Shown here: in pieces, positions 16,846 to 26,075 of the stretch | Numbering within the stretch: the first letter of the stretch is position 1 | How the letters are laid out: each line of letters opens with the position of its first letter | DNA from: JACVRW01 sp963803085 | Lineage (GTDB): Bacteria; Actinomycetota; Thermoleophilia; Solirubrobacterales; Thermoleophilaceae | Assembly: GCA_963803085.1 (NCBI GenBank) | Contig: CAWDLE010000019.1 | Coordinates: forward strand, 1 to 64,000 | Direction of reading: 5' to 3' | DNA: 64,000 nt | Program-made: the position numbers and the translations under genes | Notes under the pieces: generated by a model | Database searches by the model: none | Seen by the model: only the letters and a program-made list of their open reading frames with translations | Told to the model about the DNA's origin: nothing

Positions 16846-16865
16846 CAACTGGTCTAGACCAGTTG
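16846..16865. promoter_or_regulatory. 20-bp palindromic GntR/DasR-type operator of the amino-sugar operon
   Basis: CAACTGGTCTAGACCAGTTG is a perfect 20-bp palindrome, 46 bp before the binding-protein start and 21 bp before the divergent SDR start. Its inner 14 bp are identical to the site at 11137-11150. Being shared by two divergent genes, it could repress both, although only the leftward operon is functionally linked to amino sugars. Confidence 0.82.
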
Positions 16866-16885
16866 TCTCCTGTTAGCGTCGGCCC

Positions 16886-17794
16886 ATGGCCGAGGGTTGG
16901 ACCGCCAAGGACATCCCGGATCAGTCCGGGCGCTACGCGATCGTCACGGGCGCGAACAGCGGGCTCGGGCTCGTGACCGCGCGTGAGCTCGCACGCGCCG
17001 GTGCGTCTGTCGTCATGGCCTGCCGCAACCTGGACAAGGGGCACGCGGCGATCGAACAGGTCCGCGCCGCCGTGCCGGACGCCCAGGTCCAGCTCGAGGA
17101 GCTCGACCTGGCGAGCCTGGAGTCGGTGCGCGGCTTCGCGGAGCGCTACAAGCCCACCCATGACGGGCTCGACCTGCTGATCAACAACGCCGGCGTGATG
17201 GCGCCGCCACGGCGCCGGACGGCCGACGGCTTCGAGCTCCAGTTCGGCACCAACCACCTCGGCCACTTCCTGCTGACCACGCTGCTGCTGGACTCGATGG
17301 AGGGGCGCGAGGACGCCAGGGTGGTCACGCTGTCGAGCACGGTGCACAAGATGGGCCGGATCGCCTTCGACAACCTGAACGGCGACCGCCACTACTTCCG
17401 CTGGTTTGCCTACGGGCAGTCGAAGCTGGCGAACCTGCTGTTCGCGCTCGAGCTCGACCGGCGTCTTCGCGCACAGGGTTCGACCGTGAAAAGCCTCGCG
17501 GCGCACCCCGGTTACGCCGCCACCAACCTCCAGAGCGCCGCACCGCCGCTTGTGGACCGCGTCGTCATGAAGGTCTCCAACGCGGTCATCGCGCAGAGCG
17601 ACGACATGGGAGCCCTGCCGACCCTGTTCGCCGCCACCCAGCCCGGGCTCTCCGGCGGAACCTACGTGGGGCCCGACGGCCCTGGCGAACAGCGCGGCTA
17701 CCCCACGATCGTCAAGCCGAGTGGCCGCGCGCGCGACGAGGACAGCGCGCGCAGGCTCTGGCAGGTGAGCGAAGAGCTCACCGGCGCGGCCTAA
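16886..17794 (+). CDS. Short-chain dehydrogenase/reductase (retinol dehydrogenase-like)
   Basis: A 302-residue Rossmann-fold oxidoreductase with the cofactor loop TGANSGLG near residue 21, NNAG near 99 and the catalytic Tyr-Lys pair in YGQSK near 175. ACRNLDKG after the second strand suggests NADP(H), since an Arg sits where the adenosine phosphate would bind. It resembles the protochlorophyllide reductase/retinol dehydrogenase-like SDR group common in actinobacteria, whose substrates are mostly unknown. The ATG lies 20 bp after the amino-sugar operator, so its expression may respond to the same regulator. The stop overlaps the convergent glutamate dehydrogenase by 4 bp. Confidence 0.88.
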   Translation: MAEGWTAKDIPDQSGRYAIVTGANSGLGLVTARELARAGASVVMACRNLDKGHAAIEQVRAAVPDAQVQLEELDLASLESVRGFAERYKPTHDGLDLLINNAGVMAPPRRRTADGFELQFGTNHLGHFLLTTLLLDSMEGREDARVVTLSSTVHKMGRIAFDNLNGDRHYFRWFAYGQSKLANLLFALELDRRLRAQGSTVKSLAAHPGYAATNLQSAAPPLVDRVVMKVSNAVIAQSDDMGALPTLFAATQPGLSGGTYVGPDGPGEQRGYPTIVKPSGRARDEDSARRLWQVSEELTGAA

Positions 17795-20700
17795 TCGCCG
17801 ATCAGGTTGCGCAGCTCGCGCACCGCCACGGGCAGCGTCGTGAGGTCGTAGCTCTGCCCGCTGCGCACGTCGCCGAGGGTCTGGAGCGTTCGCGCTGAGG
17901 CCGGGTTCGCCTCGATCCACGAGTCCACTAGCTCGTCGGGCTCGATGTCGGCCGGCGCTGAGCGCAACACCTCGCGGGTAAGCTCGCGGTGGATCGCGTA
18001 GAGGTCATCGCGAAGCGCGGCGCGTGCGCGTGCGCGCCAGCGGTCGTCGCGCGGGAGGGCCACTATCTGGTCCCGCAGCCAATGGAGCCCGAGGCGGCTG
18101 CCGAGGCGGAAGTGCACCACGGCCACCCGCTCAACGTCCAGCTCGATCTCGTCCGCCACGGTCACGATGTCGAGCGCCGAGAACATGATCGGGAGCGCCG
18201 CCACGCGCGTGGCGAGGTCCTCGGGCACGCCGCGCTCGCGCAGCTCGTCCGCACGGCGGGCGAGCGGCTCGGCGTCCTCGGGGTCGAGCAGCCGCGTGAT
18301 CGAGGCGTAGAGCGCCATCGCGCCCGGGCGGAAGTGCCTGACCGTCGATGCGATGTCGAGCTGCCGCGGCCGGTTGCCGAGCAGCCAGCGTGACGCCCGC
18401 TCCACCAGGCGCCGGCCCTCCAGCAAGAGCGTTATCTGCACGGAGCTGTCGCAGTGCGTGTCGAGCGCCTCGATCTCCGTCCACAGCGGCCGCATCTCGA
18501 AAATCTCCCGTGCGACCGCGTACGCCCGTGCGATCTGCGACGCCGGCGCGCCGGTCTCCTCGTGCAGGCGGAAGGCGAAGGTGGTGCCCCCGCCGTGCAG
18601 CACGTTGTTCACGACCTGCGTCGCAACGATCTGGCGCCCGAGGCGATGCGCGCGCATCTGCTCGCCGAAGCGCTCGGGGATGGGGGGCGGGAAGTAGCGC
18701 TCCAGCTCCGCCGAGAGGTACGGGTCCTCGGGCACGTCCGAGTCGAGCAGCGCGTCGTAGAGGTCGATCTTGCTGTACGCCAGCAGCACCGCGAGCTCCG
18801 GTCGCATCAGCCCGCCGTGGTCGCGCTTGCGTTCGGCCATCGCCTCGTCGCTCGGCAGCGCCTCCAGCTCGCGGTTCAGGTTCCGGCGCGTCTCGAGGAA
18901 GCGCAGGAAACGCTCGTGGACGTCGACCATGCTGGACGCGTTCGCCTCCGCGAGGCTGAGCGTCTCGGCCTGCTCGTAGTTGTCCTGAAGAACGAGCGCG
19001 GCCACGTCGTCCGTCATCTCGACGAGCAGCGAGTTGCGCTGCTTCTCTGTCAGGTCGCCGGACTCGACCACGGCGTCCAGCAGGATCTTGATGTTCACCT
19101 CGCGGTCGGAGCAGTCGACGCCGCCCGAGTTGTCGATCGCGTCGGTGTTCACCCTCCCGCCGGCGAGCGCGTATTCCACGCGCCCAGCCTGTGTCACGCC
19201 GAGATTGCCGCCCTCGCCGACCACCTGGGCGCGCAGCTCCGAGCCGTTCACCCGAACCGCGTCGTTCGCCTTGTCGCCGGCGTCGGCGTGCGACTCGGCG
19301 CTGGACTTCACGTACGTGCCGATGCCGCCGTTCCAGAGCAGGTCCACCGGCGCGCGGAGGAGCGCCTGGATCAGCTCGTTCGGCTTCAGGGCCTCGTCCT
19401 CGATCCCGAGCGCCGTGCGGGCCTCCTCCGAGAGCGGGATCGACTTCGCGGTGCGCTCGTAGACGCCGCCGCCGGCAGAGATTGCCTCGGGGTCGTAGTC
19501 GGCCCAGGACGAACCGGGCCGCTCGAACAGCCGCTCGCGCTCCTCGAAGCTCCGCTCAGGATCGGGGTCAGGATCGATGAACACGTGCCGGTGGTTGAAG
19601 GCGCCGACGAGCCGGATGTGGCGCGAGAGCAGCATCCCGTTGCCGAACACGTCGCCCGACATGTCCCCGATGCCGACCACCGTGAAGTCCTCGGACTGGA
19701 TGTCGCGGCCGAGCTCGCGGAAGTGGCGCTTCACCGACTCCCAGGCACCGCGCGCGGTGATGCCCATCTTCTTGTGGTCGTAGCCGGTGGAGCCACCGGA
19801 GGCGAACGCGTCACCGAGCCAGAAGCCCTCCTCGAGAGCGATCCCATTCGCGATGTCAGAGAAGCTCGCCGTGCCCTTGTCGGCGGCCACCACCAGGTAC
19901 GGGTCGTCGCCGTCATAGCGCACGATCCCGGGGTGCGGCACCACCTCGCCGCCGTCGATGTCGTCGGTCAGGTCGAGCAGCCCGCGGATGAAGGTCTGGT
20001 AGCACGCCACGACCTCCTCGGGCAGATCGTCGCGGCTCGCGGGCGGCTGCTTCACCACAAACCCGCCCTTCGCCCCCACGGGCACGATCACCGCGTTCTT
20101 CACCATCTGGGCCTTCATCAGCCCCAGCACCTCGGTGCGGAAGTCCTCGCGCCGGTCCGACCACCGGATGCCTCCGCGGGCGACCGGCCCTCCACGCAGG
20201 TGCACTCCCTCCGTGCGCGGGGAGTAGACGAAGATCTCGAAGCGGGGGCGCGGCTGCGGCAGCCAGCGCAGCTCCGACGGGTCGAGCTTGAACGACAGGT
20301 GCGCCGCGTGCTCGCTCGGGCCCGTGTGGAAGTAGTTCGTGCGCAGCATTGCGCGGATCACGTCCAGGAACATGCGCAGGATCTGGTCCTCCTCGAGGCT
20401 CTCCACCTCGTCGATCGCCTTCTCGATGCGCGCCGCCACCTCCTCGGCGTCCTCGCGATCGGTGCGCCGCGGATCGAAGCGTGCCTGGAACAGCGCGACC
20501 ATCAATCGCGCGATCTCCGGGTGCGCCACCAGCGACTGCTCCACGTAGCGGTCACTGAACGTGATGCGCGCCTGGCGCAGGTACTTGCCGATCGCCCGGA
20601 GGACGGTGATCTCGCGCCAGGTGAGAGCGGCGCCGAGCACGAGGCGGTTGTAGCTGTCGTTCTCCACCTCGCCGCGCCATGCGCGTACGAACGCGTCCTG

Positions 20701-22563
20701 GAAGCTGTCACGGACGCCGTCGGCATCGAGATCGCCCGCCCCCGGATACGTCATACCGAAGTCGTAGATCCAGACGCCGTCGGCGCCGCTCGGGACGATC
20801 GGGTACGGGCGCTCGTCCGCGACCTCCACGCCCATGTTCTCGAACAGCGGCAGCACGTCCGAGAGGGTGAGCGCGCGGCCGGCGCGGAACAGCTTCGCGC
20901 GCAGCATGCGCGGCCCGGCCTCCAGCGGGCGGTAGAGGCTGATGCCGAGGCCCTCGTGCTTCGGCAGCTCCTCGATGTGCACGATGTCGGCGAGCGCGGA
21001 GCGTGCCACCCAGTCGGCCCTGTAGGCGGCGGGGAAGGCGTCTGAGTAGCGGCGGAACAGCTCGCCGCCGTGCTCCTCGCCGAGATCCTCGACGAGCGCC
21101 TCCTGGAGGTCGTCGGCCCACGAGCGCGTGGCGGCCACGAGCATCATCTCGACCTCGCGGGCGTCGAAGTCCGGCATCAGGCCGGGCTCCACGTACGCCA
21201 CGAAATGGAGGCGCACGAGCACGGACTCGGACACCCGCGTGGTGTAGTCGATGCTCGCGGCGCTGGTGGCGTTTCGGAGGATCGCCTCGATGCGTCGCCG
21301 GTTCTCCGTGTTGAAGCGGTCGCGCGGTACGAACACGAGCATCGAGAAGAAACGGCCGAACGGGTCGCGCCGCGCGAACAACCGCAGTCGCTGGCGCTCG
21401 CCGAGGTGAAGGATCCCCATCGCCACCTCGAACAGCTCGTCCGTCGAGATCTGGAACAGCTCGTCGCGCGGGTAGGTGTCGAGGATCTCTAGCAGCGCCT
21501 TCTCGTTGTGGCTGCCGTGGGGGAAGCCCGCGCGCTCGAGGACAGTGGCGATCCTGCGCCGCAGGATGGGGATCTCGGTCGGGCTGGCGCGGTACGCCGT
21601 GTGTGTGTAGAGCCCGAGGAAGCGCCGCTCCCCGATCACGTTCCCGTCCGCGTCGAAGCGCTTCACGCCCACGTAGTCGAGGTACGACGGCCGGTGCACG
21701 GTGGCGCGCGAGTTCGCCTTCGTGAGCGTGAGCAGGCGCGGCGCGGGCGACGGGCCGGCGTCCTCGCCCTCCAGGGGTCCGCGCAGGATGCCGAGGCCGG
21801 GGCCCTGGGGGCCGTCGGCGTCGTACTCGCGGTAGCCGAGGAAGGTGAAGTTGTGCGCCTCCAGCCACTCGAGGAAGGCCACCGTCTCCTCCACGTCCTC
21901 GCCGTTCGCGGGCAGGGGAGCGCTGCGAAGGTCCGCGGCCACGTCGAGCGCCTGGCTGCGCATGGCCGCCCAGTCCTCCACAGCCGCGCGCACCTCGGCG
22001 ATCACGCGCTCGAGGTGCAGCTCCAGCTCATGCAGCTTCGCCGGGTCGGTCTGCCTCGCCACCTCGGCGTGGATCACGGACTCGGCGAGCACCCCCGGCT
22101 CGGGCTTGTCGGTGGGAGGCTGGGGGAGGATCTCGAGCAGCTCGCCGTTGTCGCCGCGGCGGACACCGAGTACCGGGTGAATGATCAGGTGGACGCCGAA
22201 CCCGCGCCGGTTCAGCTCCATGCTCACCGAGTCGATCAGGAACGGCATGTCGTCGGTCACGATCTCGACGGCGGTGTGGGTGGACTGCCAGCCGTTGTCC
22301 TCGAAGCGCGGGTTGTACACCCGCACCTTCGGGGTCCCCGGCGCCCGCTCGCGCGCGAAGTTGAAGTGCCCGAGCGCGAGCCCGTACAGGTCGAGCGGGT
22401 CGCGCTCGGCCACGTCCTCTACCGCAACCCAGCGGTAGAGCTGCCGGGCGAAGGCCTCGGCCAGATCGGCATCGACCGAGCCGAGCTGCTCGCGCACCCG
22501 CGAGCACACGGCCTCCGTCAGCGCCTGCTCGGTGTCTTCGACCTTCATCTCCTCGATGACCAT
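17791..22563 (-). CDS. gdhB: NAD-specific glutamate dehydrogenase, 180-kDa class
   Basis: A 1590-residue protein matching the large NAD-glutamate dehydrogenases (about 1600 residues) known from Streptomyces and Pseudomonas. An N-terminal regulatory half of about 700 residues contains ACT-like regions (DDMPFLIDSVSMELNRRG near the start). It is followed by the catalytic core with VPVGAKGGFVVKQPP near residue 825 (substrate-binding Lys), GGIRWSDRREDFRTEVLGL just before, VGIGDMSGDVFGNGMLLS, and the NAD-binding VGEGGNLGVTQ. It oxidises glutamate to 2-oxoglutarate, mainly for catabolism. The ATG at 22563 is followed by VIEEMKVED; the gene is monocistronic. The symbol follows the P. aeruginosa and Streptomyces usage. 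Confidence 0.94.
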   Translation of the reverse strand: MVIEEMKVEDTEQALTEAVCSRVREQLGSVDADLAEAFARQLYRWVAVEDVAERDPLDLYGLALGHFNFARERAPGTPKVRVYNPRFEDNGWQSTHTAVEIVTDDMPFLIDSVSMELNRRGFGVHLIIHPVLGVRRGDNGELLEILPQPPTDKPEPGVLAESVIHAEVARQTDPAKLHELELHLERVIAEVRAAVEDWAAMRSQALDVAADLRSAPLPANGEDVEETVAFLEWLEAHNFTFLGYREYDADGPQGPGLGILRGPLEGEDAGPSPAPRLLTLTKANSRATVHRPSYLDYVGVKRFDADGNVIGERRFLGLYTHTAYRASPTEIPILRRRIATVLERAGFPHGSHNEKALLEILDTYPRDELFQISTDELFEVAMGILHLGERQRLRLFARRDPFGRFFSMLVFVPRDRFNTENRRRIEAILRNATSAASIDYTTRVSESVLVRLHFVAYVEPGLMPDFDAREVEMMLVAATRSWADDLQEALVEDLGEEHGGELFRRYSDAFPAAYRADWVARSALADIVHIEELPKHEGLGISLYRPLEAGPRMLRAKLFRAGRALTLSDVLPLFENMGVEVADERPYPIVPSGADGVWIYDFGMTYPGAGDLDADGVRDSFQDAFVRAWRGEVENDSYNRLVLGAALTWREITVLRAIGKYLRQARITFSDRYVEQSLVAHPEIARLMVALFQARFDPRRTDREDAEEVAARIEKAIDEVESLEEDQILRMFLDVIRAMLRTNYFHTGPSEHAAHLSFKLDPSELRWLPQPRPRFEIFVYSPRTEGVHLRGGPVARGGIRWSDRREDFRTEVLGLMKAQMVKNAVIVPVGAKGGFVVKQPPASRDDLPEEVVACYQTFIRGLLDLTDDIDGGEVVPHPGIVRYDGDDPYLVVAADKGTASFSDIANGIALEEGFWLGDAFASGGSTGYDHKKMGITARGAWESVKRHFRELGRDIQSEDFTVVGIGDMSGDVFGNGMLLSRHIRLVGAFNHRHVFIDPDPDPERSFEERERLFERPGSSWADYDPEAISAGGGVYERTAKSIPLSEEARTALGIEDEALKPNELIQALLRAPVDLLWNGGIGTYVKSSAESHADAGDKANDAVRVNGSELRAQVVGEGGNLGVTQAGRVEYALAGGRVNTDAIDNSGGVDCSDREVNIKILLDAVVESGDLTEKQRNSLLVEMTDDVAALVLQDNYEQAETLSLAEANASSMVDVHERFLRFLETRRNLNRELEALPSDEAMAERKRDHGGLMRPELAVLLAYSKIDLYDALLDSDVPEDPYLSAELERYFPPPIPERFGEQMRAHRLGRQIVATQVVNNVLHGGGTTFAFRLHEETGAPASQIARAYAVAREIFEMRPLWTEIEALDTHCDSSVQITLLLEGRRLVERASRWLLGNRPRQLDIASTVRHFRPGAMALYASITRLLDPEDAEPLARRADELRERGVPEDLATRVAALPIMFSALDIVTVADEIELDVERVAVVHFRLGSRLGLHWLRDQIVALPRDDRWRARARAALRDDLYAIHRELTREVLRSAPADIEPDELVDSWIEANPASARTLQTLGDVRSGQSYDLTTLPVAVRELRNLIGD

Positions 22564-22709
22564 CGTATTCCCGGTCTAGGCCCGATCGTCCTGTTTTGCT
22601 CGTACAGGCGGCCACATCCGCGGTTGCATCGCTAAAGCGCGAGGCCCAGAACGCCGACGCGGGGAATGGACCTAGACCCGGGCCGTCCCCCTCTGGGGCG
22701 CCCTCCCCC

Positions 22710-23150
22710 ATGGCTTACTCCTCCCAGGCACTACACCTACAGCCCCCCGTCACCAGCACGCGGAAGCGTCTCCGGATTGCTATCGCGGGCGGTACTCGGG
22801 CACCCGAGCGCGCGCGCTCGTGGATCGAGAGCGCCGCCTCGTGGCTCCCGTCGGAGCTCGAGAGCACCCTGCTGCTGCTGGTCTGTGAGCTCGTGAACAA
22901 CGCGGTGCGCCACGGCGGCGCCGGAGAGGACGCGGTCATCGAGCTGGAGCTGGGCGCTCTGGACGACGGCGGCGTGATGGTTCAGGTCACCGATCCAGGC
23001 ACCGGCTTCGATCACACCCCGCGCGACCAGCCGCTCGACGAGGAGGGCGGCTGGGGGCTCGTCCTGATCGAGTCGATGGCCGAGCGCTGGGGCGTCGAGC
23101 ACGAGGGCCGCACACGCGTGTGGTTCGAGCTCGCCGCGCCGGCGGCCTAG
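22710..23150 (+). CDS. RsbW-like ATP-binding protein (anti-sigma kinase-like)
   Basis: A 146-residue GHKL ATPase. The N-box LVCELVNNAVRHGG near residue 60, the G1 box VTDPGTGFD near 95 and the glycine-rich GGWGLVLIESMAERWG near 115 are all present. In this family such small single-domain proteins phosphorylate anti-sigma antagonists or bind sigma factors, as in the RsbW/SpoIIAB group. The ATG at 22710 was chosen because the upstream part of the open frame has no family similarity. A second protein of the same type is encoded convergently 15 bp away; no anti-anti-sigma or sigma gene is adjacent. Confidence 0.82.
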   Translation: MAYSSQALHLQPPVTSTRKRLRIAIAGGTRAPERARSWIESAASWLPSELESTLLLLVCELVNNAVRHGGAGEDAVIELELGALDDGGVMVQVTDPGTGFDHTPRDQPLDEEGGWGLVLIESMAERWGVEHEGRTRVWFELAAPAA

Positions 23151-23165
23151 CTCTTTCCCGGCGGC

Positions 23166-23555
23166 TCAGGCGGTGGCGAGCCGCTTTTCGAAGCGAACCC
23201 GCGTGGTGTCGCGGCTCGGGGCAACCTCGAGCTTGTCCATGATCGTGGCGATGATGGGGATCCCCCGGCCACCCTGCTGATCGGGCTTCCTCGTTTGCGG
23301 CACCGGTGGGAAGTGGCCGCAGTCGCGTACCTCGATGCCTATGGTGTCGTCGCGCGTCTCCAGGCACAGGTAGATGCCGCGCGGGTCGCACGGCTTCCCG
23401 TGCTCGACCGCGTTCGCCACCGCCTCGGTGGTGGCGAGCAACAGGTCCCAGGTGGTGGATGCATCCAGCCTCAGCTCAGAGGCTGCGGCGCGCACGATGC
23501 CGCGCGCCTCGGGGGCGCTCTCAGGGGCGGCGGGTAGCCAGGACTCTCGTTTCAT
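23166..23555 (-). CDS. RsbW-like ATP-binding protein (anti-sigma kinase-like)
   Basis: A 129-residue GHKL ATPase with N-box LLATTEAVANAVEHG near residue 45, IEVRDCGHFPP near 75 and the lid/G2 region QGGRGIPIIATIMDKLE near 95. It starts at the ATG at 23555 (MKRESW), with AACCTGGAGA about 12 bases upstream. The long open frame beyond it is an antisense shadow of the MFS gene. The G1 box has DCGHF instead of DxGxG; this variation is seen in many actinobacterial RsbW paralogues, so binding is probably retained. It converges on the similar gene at 22710-23150. Confidence 0.82.
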   Translation of the reverse strand: MKRESWLPAAPESAPEARGIVRAAASELRLDASTTWDLLLATTEAVANAVEHGKPCDPRGIYLCLETRDDTIGIEVRDCGHFPPVPQTRKPDQQGGRGIPIIATIMDKLEVAPSRDTTRVRFEKRLATA

Positions 23556-23587
23556 TCCATTTGGGGTATCTCCAGGTTGCGGAGTAG

Positions 23588-24820
23588 TTACACGTGCGAA
23601 CTGTCGCGTTCGATCCGGCGCATGCTGCGTGTCTCGCGCGGGATCAGGCCCAGCGCCAGAACCGCCCCGGTCAGGATCCCGCCGACCACGAGCACCGTCT
23701 CCGGGCTCGTGGCCTCGGCGGCCGGTCCGGCGGCGAGGTAGCCCACCGGCAGCAGGATCAGCGATCCCATCCACTCGTACGAGCTCGCTCGCGACAGCGC
23801 GCGCGGCGGGATGCGCTCCGCCATCGCCGTGTTCCAGAGGATGTCGAACATCGCGAAGCCGGCTCCGGTGGCCGCTCCGAGCAGAAGCACAACCGCCACC
23901 GGTGCCTCCAGGGCGAACGCGATGAGCATGAACGGCCAGGCGGCAATCACGAGGAATGCCGCACGCATGGGGTGTTCCGGCCGCCAGCGCATGCCCAGGA
24001 GCGCTCCCGCCAGCGCGCCGGCGCCGAACGCGGTGGTGAGGATTCCGAAGATCGCCGCGGTGCCGTAGCCGTCCTCGGCCAGCGTCGGGCCGAGCACGAA
24101 CAGCGGCGCGTACCCGAGCGGGATGGCGAGGGCAAACACGACGACTGTGACCCACAGCCACCCGCGCGTGCGGACCTCGTGAAAGCCCTCGGCGAGCTCC
24201 GCGAGCAGCGTCCGGCGCTCATCGGCTGCAGGGGGCACATCCGCGGTGCGCACGCGCGTGAGGAACCACGCGCTCACCGCGAAGGTGGCGGCGTCGAGCA
24301 GGAAGGCCCAGCCGGCGCCCACGCCGAGCACGAGCGCCGTGGCGAGCGCGGGTCCTACGAGCTCGCCCAGGTTGAGCGTGAGGTTCGAGAGCGCCTGCGC
24401 CTCCTGGATCTCGGCCTCGGGCACCGTGCGCGGCACCAGGCCGGTGTGGGCTGGGCGGAAGAACGCCTCGGACGTACCGAACAGCGCCTCGATCACCACC
24501 AGGTGCCAGATCTCCACCTGGTCGGTGAAGATCAGGACCGCGAGCAGCGTGTGGAGCGTCATGCGGACGAGGTCTGTGGTGATCATCAGCCTCGCCCGCG
24601 GCAGGCGGTCCGCCCACACGCCGCCGATCAGGAGGAACGCGACGAAGGGCACCATCTGCGCGGCGAGCACGATGCCGACGTCCGTCGCGTTGCCGGTCAG
24701 GTCCGTCACGAACAGCGCGAGCGCGACGATCACGATGCTGTCGCCCATCACGCTGGCGCTCGAGGCGAACCAGAGGTTGCGGAACGCCGGGTGGCGCAGG
24801 ACACGTAGCCGTTCCCTCAT
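23588..24820 (-). CDS. MFS transporter (MFS_3/EntS-like)
   Basis: A 410-residue, 12-helix inner-membrane protein that starts with RERLRVLRHPAFRNLWFASSASVMGDSI, the conserved opening of the MFS_3 (EntS, macrolide efflux-like) group. It also has the GGVWADRLPRARLM loop between helices 2 and 3 and a long central cytoplasmic loop. Members export siderophores or macrolides, but no biosynthetic or resistance genes lie nearby, so the substrate is unknown. It is divergent from the next MFS gene, with 46 bp between the starts. Confidence 0.88.
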   Translation of the reverse strand: MRERLRVLRHPAFRNLWFASSASVMGDSIVIVALALFVTDLTGNATDVGIVLAAQMVPFVAFLLIGGVWADRLPRARLMITTDLVRMTLHTLLAVLIFTDQVEIWHLVVIEALFGTSEAFFRPAHTGLVPRTVPEAEIQEAQALSNLTLNLGELVGPALATALVLGVGAGWAFLLDAATFAVSAWFLTRVRTADVPPAADERRTLLAELAEGFHEVRTRGWLWVTVVVFALAIPLGYAPLFVLGPTLAEDGYGTAAIFGILTTAFGAGALAGALLGMRWRPEHPMRAAFLVIAAWPFMLIAFALEAPVAVVLLLGAATGAGFAMFDILWNTAMAERIPPRALSRASSYEWMGSLILLPVGYLAAGPAAEATSPETVLVVGGILTGAVLALGLIPRETRSMRRIERDSSHV

Positions 24821-24866
24821 GCCGGGGAAGCACTACAGGACCGGCCGGTAGCCTGCCCGCTCCGCC

Positions 24867-26075
24867 ATGACCGACCTCCCGATCGCCCGCAACACCGCGT
24901 TGCTGTCAGCCGCGCTGGCCGCCAACTCGGGGATGCTCCAGCTCCAGGCGGCGGTGGCCTCGCTGACGCTGGTTCAGGTGCTCGGCATCGACGGGCTGCT
25001 CGGCCTTGGGCCGGCGATCGTGCTCGCGTCAGGCGCGCTCACTGCGCCGATCGCGGGCCGGGCGATGGACCGAGTGGGTCGTGTGCCCGTGTTGGCGGTT
25101 GGCTTCATGATCGGCGCCGTGGGCGGGGTATTCGCCGCGATCGGGTGCGCCGCCGAGCTGGCCGTGCTGGTGCTGAGCGGCTTCGTGCTCGTGGGCGTGG
25201 CGAGCGGCACGGCGCTGCTCGCCCGGACCGCGGCGGGTGACATGTACCCGCCCGAGCACCGCGCCCACGGCATCGCGCTCGTGCTGTTCGGCGCGGTCTT
25301 CGGAGCGATCCTTGGTCCCGCCGTGTTCAGCCCGCTGCTCCACGGCAAGGACCTCGACGGCGACGCGCTCGCGCCGCTGTGGCTGGCTGGGAGCGGCTTC
25401 ATGCTCGTGGCGCTGGTCCTGGTGCTGCTGGTGCGGCCAGACCCGAAGCGCATCGCTGAGATCCTCGACACGGGCGCCCCGCCTCCGGCCACCCAGGTGC
25501 CGCTGCGCGAGCTCATCGCGAGGCCCGGGGTGATCCCGGCGCTCCTGGCCGCGCAGGCGAGCTTCGGCGTGATGGTCGGAGTCATGACGCTCACCGGCGC
25601 GGTCGTGGTCGACCACCAGCATCACGCGGCGCACAACGTCTTCCCGATCATCGGAGCGCACGTGATCGGTATGTACGCGCTCGTGCTTGTGGTGGGCCGC
25701 ATCATCGACCGGGTCGGCAGGCAGGTGTCGCTGTCGGGCGGCCTCGTGGTGATGGCGCTGTCGGTGATCTCGCTCCTGTGGATCGACAGCGTCGCCGCGA
25801 CCGCCGTGGCGCTCTTCGGCCTTGGCCTGGGCTGGAACTTCTCGTTCGTGGCCGCCACCGCCGAGCTGGCGGACAGCACGCTGCCGTCGGAGCGCGGCCG
25901 GCTGATCGGCTTCAACGACCTGCTCAGCGGCCTGACGGGCGCGGGACTCGCGCTGCTCGGCGGCGTGGCGCTCGAGGCCCTCGGGGTGGCGGCCCTGGCG
26001 CTGGGCGCGGCCGCGCTGGTGTCCGGGCCTGCCCTATGGCTCGCCCGCAGGCCACGAATTAGCCTCTCGCAATGA
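24867..26075 (+). CDS. MFS transporter
   Basis: A 402-residue, 12-helix transporter with the loop 2-3 signature GRAMDRVGRVPV and a second copy RIIDRVGRQVSL after helix 8, both MFS hallmarks. The loop between helices 8 and 9 carries the His-rich patch VVVDHQHHAAHN, unusual for a drug pump and possibly metal-interacting. The frame ends RRPRISLSQ, and its last 30 bp, together with the start of the following cupin gene, are duplicated 170 bp downstream (26219-26249). Substrate is unknown. Confidence 0.87.
   Translation: MTDLPIARNTALLSAALAANSGMLQLQAAVASLTLVQVLGIDGLLGLGPAIVLASGALTAPIAGRAMDRVGRVPVLAVGFMIGAVGGVFAAIGCAAELAVLVLSGFVLVGVASGTALLARTAAGDMYPPEHRAHGIALVLFGAVFGAILGPAVFSPLLHGKDLDGDALAPLWLAGSGFMLVALVLVLLVRPDPKRIAEILDTGAPPPATQVPLRELIARPGVIPALLAAQASFGVMVGVMTLTGAVVVDHQHHAAHNVFPIIGAHVIGMYALVLVVGRIIDRVGRQVSLSGGLVVMALSVISLLWIDSVAATAVALFGLGLGWNFSFVAATAELADSTLPSERGRLIGFNDLLSGLTGAGLALLGGVALEALGVAALALGAAALVSGPALWLARRPRISLSQ

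Noticed and set aside
18454..21045. 863-codon rightward open frame
   Set aside because: Antisense of the glutamate dehydrogenase gene; the protein is low-complexity His/Arg/Val-rich with no motif, while the minus strand encodes a full enzyme.
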